64,000 nucleotides of DNA from CBDEGK01 sp965237855. GTDB taxonomy: Bacteria; Pseudomonadota; Gammaproteobacteria; Pseudomonadales; Halieaceae. A program made the position numbers and the translations under genes. Below the pieces are notes generated by a model. It saw nothing but the letters and a program-made list of their open reading frames with translations. It searched no databases and was not told the origin of the DNA. Positions 17,598 through 26,676 of the stretch are shown here, piece by piece (within the stretch, counting starts at the first letter, position 1; every line of letters starts with the position of its first letter). Location of the stretch: NCBI GenBank assembly GCA_965237855.1, contig CBDEGK010000001.1, positions 124,001 through 188,000 of the forward strand. The letters run 5' to 3'.

Positions 17598-18706
17598 TGC
17601 TGGGCCCGCTGCGCCATACCATGGCGAAAGAATTTATCACGCTGCTGCGAGATCCGACCTCGAGACAGCTAATACTTGGTATGCCCTTTCTACAGGTGCT
17701 GATTTTCTCCTTTGCGGCGACCATGGATGTGCAACACGTCAACATAGCTGTGGTCAACGACGACAGTGGCCGCTGGTCCCACGAGTATATTCAACGCGTA
17801 GAAGCCGCCAGCTTTATCGACGAGGTCATCTTTGTACCCTCGATGGCAGGTGTGCAGGAGTTGGTTGACCGGCGCAAAGTCATGTTGGCAATGCATATTC
17901 AGCCTGAGTTTTCCCGTCAGATCGCCGCCGGGCATCCCGGACTGATACAACTGCTGATTGACGGTCGACGGGCCAATGCCGGCCAAATTACCTTTGCATA
18001 TTTGCAGGGTATTGCCAACACAATGCAGATCGAGTTGGCCATGAGCGGGACGGAGATAGGGGCACCGCCGCGGGCGATGGTGCGGCACTGGTTTAATCCA
18101 AACCTGGAATATCGCTGGTTTATCGTACCGGCGCTGGTGGCTACCCTGTCCTTTATACCCGCCCTGCTTATGAGCACGCTGGGGGTAGCACGAGACCGCG
18201 AGATGGGGACCTTCGACCAGCTTGTCGTGTCGCCGGTAAGCACGCTGGAAATCATTCTAGGTAAAACCTTGCCGCCGGTTCTCGCTGGCATGATGTCGGG
18301 TTTTATCGTTTTTCTGCTGGCAGTTTTTGCCTTCCAGGTTGAGTTCACTGGCAGCGTGGTGTTGCTATTCCTGTCCATGCTGGTATTTGTGTTCGCTATC
18401 ACTGGTATCGGCCTTACCGTGTCCGCTGCTTGCAACACCCAGCAGCAAGCGTTGATGGGAATGTTCACCCTGACTACTCCTCTGTTTATCACTTCGGGCT
18501 TCATATCGCCGGTAATTAACATGCCACAATTCCTTCAGTTCCTGGCGCAATTGAACCCAATGCGGCACTTCCTGGATATCGTCCTGGGCAGCTTTTTGAA
18601 GGCGCTGACGCCCGCAGAAATATGGCCCAGTCTTTGGCCAATGCTGTTGATTGCTTGTATTACACTGACAGTCGCTGCCCGTATTGTTCGCTGGCGTGTT
18701 CAATAG
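17597..18706 (+). CDS. ybhR: YbhR-like ABC-2 exporter permease
   Basis: 369 residues, full length for the family. I placed the start at ATG 17597, which overlaps the ybhS stop (ATGA); the open frame upstream is overlap. It has an N-terminal cytoplasmic amphipathic stretch (KEFITLLRDPTSRQLILG), TM1, a periplasmic domain of about 150 residues and a C-terminal block of five TM helices, including ALLMSTLGVARDREMGTFDQ and LTTPLFITSGFISP. It looks intact but its partners YbhG, YbhF and YbhS are damaged. In E. coli YbhFSR exports drugs and cations; here the complex is probably dead or in decay. Confidence 0.92.
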   Translation: MLGPLRHTMAKEFITLLRDPTSRQLILGMPFLQVLIFSFAATMDVQHVNIAVVNDDSGRWSHEYIQRVEAASFIDEVIFVPSMAGVQELVDRRKVMLAMHIQPEFSRQIAAGHPGLIQLLIDGRRANAGQITFAYLQGIANTMQIELAMSGTEIGAPPRAMVRHWFNPNLEYRWFIVPALVATLSFIPALLMSTLGVARDREMGTFDQLVVSPVSTLEIILGKTLPPVLAGMMSGFIVFLLAVFAFQVEFTGSVVLLFLSMLVFVFAITGIGLTVSAACNTQQQALMGMFTLTTPLFITSGFISPVINMPQFLQFLAQLNPMRHFLDIVLGSFLKALTPAEIWPSLWPMLLIACITLTVAARIVRWRVQ

Positions 18707-18767
18707 CTACTCACAAACACTTACATCTCTTTACCTCCCGTGGGTTTTCTATTGGGCGGCCCAGCCC

Positions 18768-18773
18768 TATAAT
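18768..18773 (+). promoter_or_regulatory. Possible -10 box of the gsp operon
   Basis: A TATAAT hexamer is found 36 bases before the gspC start, in the 102-base gap after ybhR. No good -35 is placed at 17 bases (TTTTCT near 18745 is weak), so a second activator or another sigma factor may be involved. Confidence 0.35.
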
Positions 18774-18808
18774 TCCAGACATCGGCTCTCATTAAGGCAG
18801 GAATCTCA

Positions 18809-19822
18809 TTGAATACCGATTGGCTGGGCTCAGCCGGCGACAAGTTGGGTCGCACCTGGAACCAGGTGAACAGCTCCGTTTACGCCCTGGCAGATGCGCG
18901 GCGCACCGCGCAGTTGCGGCAGCTGGTGTATGCCAGTGCGGGCCTGTGGCTGATCCTGAACCTGGCGCAGATACTGTGGATGCTGTTGCCTCAGCCACCA
19001 GAGAGCGCATCGATCAGCGAGATCGTCAATCCGCTCAGTGTTGGCGCGGGCAGCAGTCAGTCCGCAGCAGTGGATATAGACACGCTGGTGGGCTGGAATT
19101 TATTCGGCACCGTGTCTCAGCTTGTTCCCAGGCCGGTTCAGGTGGCTCCGACAACCGTCACCGACACGCTCGACAATATTGAAGCCAACGCGAGCGACAC
19201 CCGCCTGGCGCTTAAACTGCAGGGGGTTGTCTCCTCCAGTGACCCCGCGGTTGCGGTGGCGGTGATTGAACACAAGAATAAGCAGCAGCAATATCGACTC
19301 GGCGACAAGCTACCGCTGGGTAGTAATGTCCGGGTCGCCAAGATTCTCGCCGATAGGGTGGTACTGGATAACGGTGGCAAGTACGAATTACTGAAACTCT
19401 TCGACAAGGAGTCCCTGGCCAATTCACAGCAACTGGCGCCGGCTGAAACCACCAGACCTGCACGCCAGGTGGATCAACGCAGGAACCCCGACGTTGCCGA
19501 AATGGCGGAACAATATCGCCAGCGCCTGTATAGGGATCCGCAATCCCTGGCGGACGTGGTCAAGATTTCAGCCGTGCGCAACGGGGGCCAGCTACAGGGC
19601 TACCGGGTCAGCCCCGGGCGCGACAAGGATCAGTTTGAGCAATTGGGATTCAGGGCGGGCGATGTGGTTACCGGGGTCAATGGCATTGCCCTGACCGATC
19701 CTGGCAAAGCCATGGAGCTGTATCGAGTTATGCGCAGCGCCCAGGAAGCGAGTTTCGACGTTCAGCGCGGCGAGGAAATTCTCAATATATCGGTCAGTTT
19801 TGACCCGGCGGATGCCCAATGA
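18809..19822 (+). CDS. gspC: Type II secretion protein GspC
   Basis: 337 residues from a TTG start with AAGGCAGGA before it. An N-terminal cytoplasmic segment is followed by one TM helix (ASAGLWLILNLAQILWMLL), the homology-region domain (LVGWNLFGTV, then LALKLQGVVSSSDPAVAVAVI), and a C-terminal PDZ domain (about residues 250-335, with LQGYRVSPGRDKDQFEQLGF and VNGIALTDPGKAMELYRVM). GspC links the inner-membrane platform to the secretin and helps select substrates. First gene of the gspC-N operon. Confidence 0.95.
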   Translation: MNTDWLGSAGDKLGRTWNQVNSSVYALADARRTAQLRQLVYASAGLWLILNLAQILWMLLPQPPESASISEIVNPLSVGAGSSQSAAVDIDTLVGWNLFGTVSQLVPRPVQVAPTTVTDTLDNIEANASDTRLALKLQGVVSSSDPAVAVAVIEHKNKQQQYRLGDKLPLGSNVRVAKILADRVVLDNGGKYELLKLFDKESLANSQQLAPAETTRPARQVDQRRNPDVAEMAEQYRQRLYRDPQSLADVVKISAVRNGGQLQGYRVSPGRDKDQFEQLGFRAGDVVTGVNGIALTDPGKAMELYRVMRSAQEASFDVQRGEEILNISVSFDPADAQ

Positions 19823-19864
19823 ATCATCTAACTGTCATAATGCTGCATTAAACAGGAGCTCCGA

Positions 19865-21928
19865 TTGCAGATTCGATTGCACACGCTATTGCGCCCTCTA
19901 TTACAGGGAAGAGACGCGGCAAAGAACAGGCTCAAGCGCACGTTTGCCGTGGCCTTGCTGGGCCTGATGGCCGTCGCCATACCAGGCCAGGCTCAGGACT
20001 GGACGGTAAATCTCAAAGAGACCGATATCCAGGAGCTGATCAAGTTTGTCGCCGAGGCTACTGGTACCACCATCGTGGTGGACCCGAAAGTGAAGGGTAA
20101 GGTCAAAGTGGTGTCTGCCAAGCCGGTCACCAGCAGCGAATTGTATGATCTGTTTCTATCTATTCTCGACGTACACGGTTACACGGCGGTGCGCACTGGC
20201 AACATCGTGCGCATTATTCCCGCCAAGGACGCGCGCTCTTCACCGGTGCGGGTTCAAGATGGCAAGCTCCGGCCTACCGATGAATATATTACCCAGGTTA
20301 TCCGGCTGGAGAATATCTCCGCTGCCAAGTTGATCCCGGTATTGCGACCGCTGGTGCCGCAGCAGGCACACATGGCCGCCTATGCCCCGGCCAATGCCAT
20401 TATCATCTCCGATGTGGCGGCCAATATTGAGCGAATTCGCGACATCATCGTGCGTATGGACCAGGGGGCGGTGCAGCAGACCGAGATCATCAACCTGGAA
20501 TACGCAGTGGCGGCGGATGTGGTGAGCATGCTCGACAAACTCAACAAGACCGAGGCTAAAAAAGCCGGTGCCGCCGAGTCAGATGTTTTGCTGGTTGCAG
20601 ACAAGCGCACCAACAGCGTGTTAGTCAGTGGTGATGAATTGGAGCGGGGACGCATGCGCGCCCTGATTCAGCATCTGGACACCCCGTTGGAGCAAAGCGG
20701 CAACGTCAAGGTGGTGTACCTGGAATACGCCACCGCCACCGAGATGGCGGAAGTGCTGACCCGGGTTATGCAGAACATCAATAAACTGGAGGCGGATGTC
20801 ACTGGCAAACGGGGTAACAATTCCAATGCCACTATAGAAGCGGACGAGGGTACCAATGCGCTCATAATTACAGCGGATACCAGTCAAATGCAGGCCCTTG
20901 AGGGGGTCATTCAACGCCTGGATATTCGACGCGCCCAGGTACTGGTGGAGGCGATCATCGCCGAGCTGGAACTGATTGATGGTCAGGACCTGGGTATTCA
21001 ATGGTTATTCAGGAACGACAATGGTGCCTTTGGTTCCAACATTAGCCAGGACAACACCGACCTGGCGGGGGCATTGTTTCCGCCGGGTGAGGGTGATGGC
21101 TCAGGTGGTCTGGGCGAGGACTTCGAGCGCGGTGACCTGCTGGGCGCGCTGGCGAACATGCCGGGAACCACCCTCGGTTGGGGGCAGTTGGATGAAGATC
21201 TTGATATAGCTATCGTGCTCAACGCACTCAATACCCAGACTAATGCCAATATTCTTTCGACACCGAGTCTGCTCACCCTGGATAACCAGGAAGCCTATAT
21301 CACGGTTGGCCAGGAAGTACCTTTTGTAACCGGTTCCTATACCGGCACTGGCGGCACCACCACACCCAACAACCCGTTTCAGACCATCCAGCGAGAGAAT
21401 GTAGGTATCACCCTGACGGTGACGCCCCACGTCAACGAGGGGGATACGGTGGTGCTGGACATTGAACAGGAGGTTTCCAGCTTGACTGGCGGCCTGCTCA
21501 ACCTGGTGGCCGCCGACATCATCACCAACGAGCGCAAGATTCAAACCAAGGTGATGGCGGGGGATCAGCGCACGGTGGTGCTGGGTGGGCTGATCAAGGA
21601 CGATGTCCAGGACGGCCAGCAGAAAGTGCCACTGTTGGGAGACATACCCTGGCTGGGCCGTTTGTTCCGCAGCGATTCCGTCAGCGTGACGCGCTCCAAC
21701 CTGCTGATATTTATCAAGCCCACTATCATCCGCGATGACGAAGCCCTCGACGGCGCCACCGCGCAGAAGTACAAATACATCCAGGCCCAGCAACGAATGC
21801 GCCTCGATTCGGGCATTCAATTCCTCGATGAATCTGATATCCCGATATTGTCGGAATGGGGGGAGCAAATACGCCAGCTGGAGGAGATGAAGCAACCTTC
21901 CGGCGCGGACACCGGTGCGGCGCCCTGA
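19865..21928 (+). CDS. gspD: Type II secretion secretin GspD
   Basis: 687 residues from a TTG start with AGGAG nine bases upstream. A signal peptide ends near AIPGQAQD. Four N domains follow (N0 begins WTVNLKETDIQELIKFVAE), then the secretin domain, with VPFVTGSYTGTGGTTTPN in the gate region and the C-terminal signature VPLLGDIPWLGRLFRSDSV. The tail of about 50 residues after the beta-barrel may bind a pilotin. It forms the outer-membrane channel. It overlaps gspE by one base (TGATG). Confidence 0.97.
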   Translation: MQIRLHTLLRPLLQGRDAAKNRLKRTFAVALLGLMAVAIPGQAQDWTVNLKETDIQELIKFVAEATGTTIVVDPKVKGKVKVVSAKPVTSSELYDLFLSILDVHGYTAVRTGNIVRIIPAKDARSSPVRVQDGKLRPTDEYITQVIRLENISAAKLIPVLRPLVPQQAHMAAYAPANAIIISDVAANIERIRDIIVRMDQGAVQQTEIINLEYAVAADVVSMLDKLNKTEAKKAGAAESDVLLVADKRTNSVLVSGDELERGRMRALIQHLDTPLEQSGNVKVVYLEYATATEMAEVLTRVMQNINKLEADVTGKRGNNSNATIEADEGTNALIITADTSQMQALEGVIQRLDIRRAQVLVEAIIAELELIDGQDLGIQWLFRNDNGAFGSNISQDNTDLAGALFPPGEGDGSGGLGEDFERGDLLGALANMPGTTLGWGQLDEDLDIAIVLNALNTQTNANILSTPSLLTLDNQEAYITVGQEVPFVTGSYTGTGGTTTPNNPFQTIQRENVGITLTVTPHVNEGDTVVLDIEQEVSSLTGGLLNLVAADIITNERKIQTKVMAGDQRTVVLGGLIKDDVQDGQQKVPLLGDIPWLGRLFRSDSVSVTRSNLLIFIKPTIIRDDEALDGATAQKYKYIQAQQRMRLDSGIQFLDESDIPILSEWGEQIRQLEEMKQPSGADTGAAP

Positions 21929-23400
21929 TGGAGCCAGGCAACCGTTCATTGCCATTTACCTTTGCCCAGCAATACGGCGTCTTGCTGCAACAGGCAGATC
22001 CACTGGTGGTATTACATCGGGCACCACTGCCCATTTCCGTGCTGACAGAACTGCGCCGTTTCCTGGGGCAGTCCTTTCAGCTGGAGGCGGTGCCAGAAGG
22101 TGATTTCCAGCGCAAGCTGACCCTGGCCTACCAGCGCGATAACAACGAGGCCTCGCAGGTCGCCGAGGATTTGAGTGCCGATATCGACCTGACCCGGCTG
22201 GCCGATGAAATCCCCGAGATGGGAGACTTGATGGATGCGGAAGATGACGCGCCCATTATTCGATTGATCAACGCCATCCTGTCCCAGGCGGTGCGCGAAA
22301 AGGCGTCCGACATCCATATCGAAACCTTCGAAGCGCGCCTGTCAGTACGCTACCGCATCGACGGGGTGCTGGCCGAGGTACTTTCCCCCAAGCGCATGTT
22401 GGCACCGTTACTGGTGTCTCGACTGAAAGTGATGGCCAAACTGGATATCGCTGAAAAGCGAGTGCCTCAGGACGGTCGTATCTCGGTCAAAATTGCCGGC
22501 CATGCGGTGGATATCCGCATGTCGACCATTCCCTCTGCTCATGGCGAGCGGGTGGTGTTGCGCTTGCTAGACAAGGAAGCAGGGCAGCTGCAGCTGCAGC
22601 AACTGCACATGAATGAACAGGTATTGGACGGCTACACCCGTGGATTGCGCACCCCCCATGGCATTATCCTGGTAACAGGCCCAACCGGTTCCGGTAAAAC
22701 CACCACGCTGTACGCGGGCCTGAGCCACATCAATGAGACTGTTCGCAATATTCTTACCATCGAAGATCCTATCGAATACATGTTGCCGGGAGTGGGCCAG
22801 ACCCAGGTCAACACCAAGGTCTCCATGACCTTTGCCCGCGGTCTGCGGGCCATACTGCGGCAGGACCCGGACGTGGTGATGGTGGGTGAGATTCGCGACC
22901 TGGAGACAGCTGAAATCGCGGTGCAGGCATCATTGACCGGGCACCTGGTGTTGTCGACCTTGCACACCAATACTGCCATTGGTTCGGTGACACGGTTACA
23001 GGACATGGGTATCGAACCGTTCCTGTTGTCCTCCAGTCTGATCGCAGTCATGGCCCAGCGACTGGTGCGGCTGCTGTGCCAAAACTGTCGCGAAGCCCAT
23101 GTTTTGACCGACGCGGAAGCCCGCTGGTTAGGCCTGGAGCCGGGCCACGGTGAAATCGTTTACCGGGGTGTGGGCTGTGATCATTGCAACAACAGCGGTT
23201 ACCGGGGCCGTACCGGTATCTACGAATACATTGAAGTCGACGATAGCCTGCGCGAGTTGATTCACTCCGGCGTCAGTGAGCAGGACATGCTGGCCCGAGC
23301 GCGCCAGCAAGCGCCCGGCATATTTGAAGACGGCCGCCGCCGCATACTGGCTGGCGAAACCAGCTTGGAAGAGGTAATGAAGGTTACCTCCGCTGCCTGA
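21928..23400 (+). CDS. gspE: Type II secretion ATPase GspE
   Basis: 490 residues from the ATG that overlaps the gspD stop. The N1E/N2E domains come first, then the RecA-like ATPase: Walker A GPTGSGKTTT, Asp box TIEDPIEYM, Walker B VVMVGEIRDLETAEIA and His box LSTLHTNTA. The zinc-binding tetracysteine module is complete (CQNC about 20 residues before CDHC, followed by GYRGRTGIYEYIEVD). It powers pseudopilus assembly and docks on GspL. Confidence 0.97.
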   Translation: MEPGNRSLPFTFAQQYGVLLQQADPLVVLHRAPLPISVLTELRRFLGQSFQLEAVPEGDFQRKLTLAYQRDNNEASQVAEDLSADIDLTRLADEIPEMGDLMDAEDDAPIIRLINAILSQAVREKASDIHIETFEARLSVRYRIDGVLAEVLSPKRMLAPLLVSRLKVMAKLDIAEKRVPQDGRISVKIAGHAVDIRMSTIPSAHGERVVLRLLDKEAGQLQLQQLHMNEQVLDGYTRGLRTPHGIILVTGPTGSGKTTTLYAGLSHINETVRNILTIEDPIEYMLPGVGQTQVNTKVSMTFARGLRAILRQDPDVVMVGEIRDLETAEIAVQASLTGHLVLSTLHTNTAIGSVTRLQDMGIEPFLLSSSLIAVMAQRLVRLLCQNCREAHVLTDAEARWLGLEPGHGEIVYRGVGCDHCNNSGYRGRTGIYEYIEVDDSLRELIHSGVSEQDMLARARQQAPGIFEDGRRRILAGETSLEEVMKVTSAA

Positions 23401-23406
23401 GTTTTT

Positions 23407-24621
23407 ATGACCGCTTATCGCTATCGCGCACTCGACCTGGACGGCAAGATCGTCAAAGGCGTATTGGAAGGAGATTCCGAACGCCAGATACGGGCCAATC
23501 TCCGCACTCAGAAGTTACGCCCCCTGGCGGTCGATGAGGCCAACCAACAGAGCACTGAACAACGAATATCGACGCTGTTCAGGCCACGCATGAGTCCCTC
23601 CGACCTGGCGCTGGTAACACGTCAATTGGCGACCCTGGTGCAATCCAGCCTGCCGCTGGATGAATGCCTGTCGGCGGTGGCGGAACAAACCCGCAATAAC
23701 AGCCACAAGGGCATATTGCTGCAGGTTCGCTCGCGGGTGGCGGAGGGGCACAGCCTGGCTTACGCCTTGGGCGAGTACCCGCAGATCTTTGACGAGCTGT
23801 TCCGCGCCATGGTCACTGCTGGCGAACACGCCGGCTTTCTTGGGCCGGTGCTGGAACAGTTGGCTGACTATGGTGAGCAGCGACAATATACCCAACAAAA
23901 ATTGAAGATGGCGATGATCTATCCGGTGATCTTGTTGTTGGTGGCGGTGGCAGTGATTGTTGCGTTGATGGTCTACGTGGTGCCGGAGCTGGTGGGTATT
24001 TTTGCCCATACCGATCGTGAATTACCGCTGTTAACCCGGGGCATGATTGCCACTAGTGATTTTCTGCGGCAGTCGGGCCTGTGGTTATTGATTACCCTTG
24101 TTGGGCTGTACCTGGGTTGGCGCCAATTGCTTAAACATGAAGGCCGGCGGCGGCGCTGGCATCAGTTGTTGTTACGCACGCCGATCATTGGCCGCTTTAT
24201 TGTCGCCATGGACACGGCCCGGTTTGCCTCCACCCTGAGTATCCTCATGGCCAGCGGCGTGCCGCTGCTTGACTCTTTGCGTATCGCAGGTGCGGTATTA
24301 TCCAACCTGATCCTGCGCGAGAGCAGTGGCGAGGTGGCCGAACGGGTGCAGGAAGGATCGAGCCTGAATCGCGCCCTGCAGCAGAACGGCCATTTCCCGC
24401 CGATGATGGTGCACATGGTAGCCAGCGGTGAGGCCAGTGGTGAATTGGAAGCCATGCTGGCGCGTTCTGCCAACAACCAGGAACGGGAACTGGAAATGGC
24501 GCTGGGCACCATCTTGGCGATCCTGGAACCGGTGATGGTGGTGATCATGGGCTTGATGGTGGTGACGGTGGTGATGGCAGTGCTGCTGCCGATTTTTGAA
24601 TTGAATACGATGGTGAATTGA
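23407..24621 (+). CDS. gspF: Type II secretion inner-membrane platform protein GspF
   Basis: 404 residues with the duplicated GspF domain (about 70-190 and 270-390). TM helices lie at YPVILLLVAVAVIVALMVYV, LWLLITLVGLYLGW and near the C-terminus (LEPVMVVIMGLMVVTVVMAV). Each copy has the typical motif (LATLVQSSLPLDECL; LSILMASGVPLLDSLRI). It starts six bases after gspE and ends next to gspG. Conserved platform subunit contacting GspE, GspL and GspC. Confidence 0.96.
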   Translation: MTAYRYRALDLDGKIVKGVLEGDSERQIRANLRTQKLRPLAVDEANQQSTEQRISTLFRPRMSPSDLALVTRQLATLVQSSLPLDECLSAVAEQTRNNSHKGILLQVRSRVAEGHSLAYALGEYPQIFDELFRAMVTAGEHAGFLGPVLEQLADYGEQRQYTQQKLKMAMIYPVILLLVAVAVIVALMVYVVPELVGIFAHTDRELPLLTRGMIATSDFLRQSGLWLLITLVGLYLGWRQLLKHEGRRRRWHQLLLRTPIIGRFIVAMDTARFASTLSILMASGVPLLDSLRIAGAVLSNLILRESSGEVAERVQEGSSLNRALQQNGHFPPMMVHMVASGEASGELEAMLARSANNQERELEMALGTILAILEPVMVVIMGLMVVTVVMAVLLPIFELNTMVN

Positions 24622-25050
24622 ATGAAACGACAAACGGGCTTCAGCCTGGTGGAAATTCTGGTGGTGCTGGTCATCCTCGGCCTGCTGGTCAGTGTGGTGG
24701 CACCGACGGTGTTAAACCAGGCGGATCAAGCGCGCATTCAGAAGGTCTATGCAGATTTTGCCAATATCGAGACCTCTCTCAAGCTCTACCGGCTGGATAA
24801 CTTTGTCTATCCGAGTTCCGAGCAGGGGCTGGAGGCGCTGGTGACTCGCTCAACATTGGATCCGGAACCCCGCAATTTCAAAAATGGCGGCTACCTCGAC
24901 CGGCTGCCAATGGATCCCTGGGGCCGACCGTATTTGTACCTGAGCCCCGGCGAAAACGGAGAGATTGATCTCTACTCTCTGGGTGCCGACGGTATTTCCG
25001 GCGGCGAGGGCCAGAATATTGACCTCGGCAATTGGGATGCGCGGGGCTAG
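24622..25050 (+). CDS. gspG: Type II secretion major pseudopilin GspG
   Basis: 142 residues. The short positively charged leader MKRQTG is cut before FSLVEI by the prepilin peptidase; Glu at mature position 5 is present. A hydrophobic helix and the globular domain follow, with WGRPYLYLSPG and a C-terminal calcium loop (SLGADGISGGEGQNIDLGNW). GspG is the main building block of the pseudopilus. No prepilin peptidase gene (gspO) is seen in the window. Confidence 0.97.
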   Translation: MKRQTGFSLVEILVVLVILGLLVSVVAPTVLNQADQARIQKVYADFANIETSLKLYRLDNFVYPSSEQGLEALVTRSTLDPEPRNFKNGGYLDRLPMDPWGRPYLYLSPGENGEIDLYSLGADGISGGEGQNIDLGNWDARG

Positions 25051-25657
25051 GAAAACATCTGTTCGCAGCGCCGCTGGACGCAGCCCGACGGTAGGCTCGC
25101 CCGCTGGACGCAGCCCGACCGGCTTTAGTCTGCTGGAGTTGCTGCTGGTCCTGGTGATTGTGGGGCTCATTGTTAGTGTGGCTGGCTTGTCAGTTAGCTC
25201 GGGCAGTCGGCCCTACACGGTTGCTGGCTCAGTCAGTGGATTTTCCCAATTGGCAGAATATGCCCTGGATGAAGCCCAGATGGGGGGCTATGACCTGGGC
25301 CTGTTGATAGAGCGCGATAGTGATGCTGGGGAAGACCGCTACAGTTATTCCTGGTTGGCCCGCCAGGGATTGGAGTGGGCTCGCGTACCTCGCGATGAAT
25401 TACTTGCCAAGGGTGGGAAGTTTCCAGCGGGACTGCTGCTCGAACTGGAAATGGAAGAGCAAACTGTGGAGTTCGAACTGGCGGAGGAGTCGGCAGGCCC
25501 CCAGCCCCAGGTCATCTTTTACTCCAGTGGAGAAGCGACACCGGGCATCCTGCGCTGGCGCGATAGTGCCAATGGCGATTTGTTGTGGGAACTGGAGTGG
25601 GACCTGGTGGCCCGGATGGAGTTGCGACAACGGGGTGAGAGAGATGAAGACAGCTAG
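25037..25657 (+). CDS. gspH: Type II secretion minor pseudopilin GspH
   Basis: 206 residues from ATG 25037, which overlaps the end of gspG by 14 bases. The pseudopilin motif GFSLLELLLVLVIVGLIVS is found after an unusually long leader of about 27 residues. That leader contains the repeated AGRSPT (see the DNA repeat at 25071-25119). The rest is the usual GspH globular domain. If a downstream start were used it would need a non-ATG codon in the repeat, so the long leader looks real. Confidence 0.88.
   Translation: MRGARKTSVRSAAGRSPTVGSPAGRSPTGFSLLELLLVLVIVGLIVSVAGLSVSSGSRPYTVAGSVSGFSQLAEYALDEAQMGGYDLGLLIERDSDAGEDRYSYSWLARQGLEWARVPRDELLAKGGKFPAGLLLELEMEEQTVEFELAEESAGPQPQVIFYSSGEATPGILRWRDSANGDLLWELEWDLVARMELRQRGERDEDS
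25071..25119. repeat. 19-base direct repeat in the gspH leader
   Basis: CCGCTGGACGCAGCCCGAC occurs at 25071-25089 and again at 25101-25119, exactly 30 bases apart, so the frame is kept and 10 residues are duplicated (AAGRSPTVGS then PAGRSPTGF). It lengthens the cytoplasmic leader of prepilin GspH. It probably arose by slippage or unequal recombination. Confidence 0.85.
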
Positions 25658-26051
25658 GTTCGGCGCTGGCTTCACCCTGATCGAGGTGATGGTCGCCCTG
25701 ATTATCGCCGGCTTGCTATTGCCGGCGTTGTTGATGGCCTTCGCCAACCAGTCAGATGGCATTGCCTACATTCGCGACAAGTCAGTCGCCCAGTGGGTTG
25801 CCAGTAACCAGCTGGTCCAGACCCGTATTGAGGTGGCGAAAACCCAGCTGGTGTTCCAGGGCGAGCGCGAGGGTGTCAGCACCATGGCCGGGCGGGACTG
25901 GCACTGGTGGGTGAGCAGTGGCGAAACCGAGGTGGAAGATTTTTATCGAATCGAGGTGCGGGTGGCGCTGGAGGACTCCAATCGGGATCAGCCTCTGCAT
26001 ACCCTGATCGGTTTTGTCAGTGGACCCGCGGCAGCACAGAGTGATGGGTAA
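25644..26051 (+). CDS. gspI: Type II secretion minor pseudopilin GspI
   Basis: 135 residues from ATG 25644, overlapping gspH by 14 bases. The leader MKTARFGAG is cut before FTLIEVMVALIIAGLLLPAL. The globular part has the GspI pattern SVAQWVASNQLVQTRIE and ends with a short beta region (FYRIEVRVAL). With GspJ and GspK it forms the pseudopilus tip that starts assembly. Confidence 0.94.
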   Translation: MKTARFGAGFTLIEVMVALIIAGLLLPALLMAFANQSDGIAYIRDKSVAQWVASNQLVQTRIEVAKTQLVFQGEREGVSTMAGRDWHWWVSSGETEVEDFYRIEVRVALEDSNRDQPLHTLIGFVSGPAAAQSDG

Positions 26052-26676
26052 ATCCGCGCGCAGCAAGGGTTTTACACTGATAGAGGTGCTGATCGCAATG
26101 GCGATCACCATGCTCATCCTGGCGGGGGCGTTTATGACCTTTAGCAATCTGATCTCCGGGCTGGAGGTATTGCGACGAGCCTCGGGTACCACCCACTCCC
26201 TCAATCGATTGTGGATGTTTGTGTCGCGCGACGTCCGCCAGTTCGTCAACCGGCCCATTCGCAATGAATTCGGTGAATTCGAATCTGCACTGTGGGGAGG
26301 GGAATTGGCCAATGACAGCCTCAATCTCACACGGACTGGGTGGCACAACGGTCGCCAGCAACCCCGGGGTAACCTGGAGAGGGTCCGTTACATTCTCGAT
26401 GACGGCGTGTTGTACCGGGAGAGCTACGCGGTGTTGGACCGCACCGATGCCAACACTGCCCGGCGGGTCGCATTGCTCGATCACGTCAATGAGTTTGAAA
26501 TTCGTTTTCTCGATTCACAAGTGAGCATTCCAGTGGGGGAAGAGTGGGATTTGGAGAAGTGGCCCAGCAACTGGGGGGCAGATGGCACAGTTAACCCTCC
26601 GCTGGCGCTGGCCGTGACCCTGGAAATCGATGGCCTGGGGCAGATTACCCGGCTCTACGAGGTGCCCGGTGTCTGA
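26044..26676 (+). CDS. gspJ: Type II secretion minor pseudopilin GspJ
   Basis: 210 residues from ATG 26044, overlapping gspI by 8 bases. The leader MGKSARSKG precedes FTLIEVLIAMAITMLILAGA. The globular domain has the GspJ feature RDVRQFVNRPIRNEFGEFE and LTRTGWHNGRQQPRGNLERV. It is part of the pilus tip complex with GspI and GspK. Confidence 0.94.
   Translation: MGKSARSKGFTLIEVLIAMAITMLILAGAFMTFSNLISGLEVLRRASGTTHSLNRLWMFVSRDVRQFVNRPIRNEFGEFESALWGGELANDSLNLTRTGWHNGRQQPRGNLERVRYILDDGVLYRESYAVLDRTDANTARRVALLDHVNEFEIRFLDSQVSIPVGEEWDLEKWPSNWGADGTVNPPLALAVTLEIDGLGQITRLYEVPGV

Noticed and set aside
21101..21955. 284-codon open frame on the minus strand
   Set aside because: Antisense to gspD, which has all secretin motifs; the composition is that of an antisense shadow.
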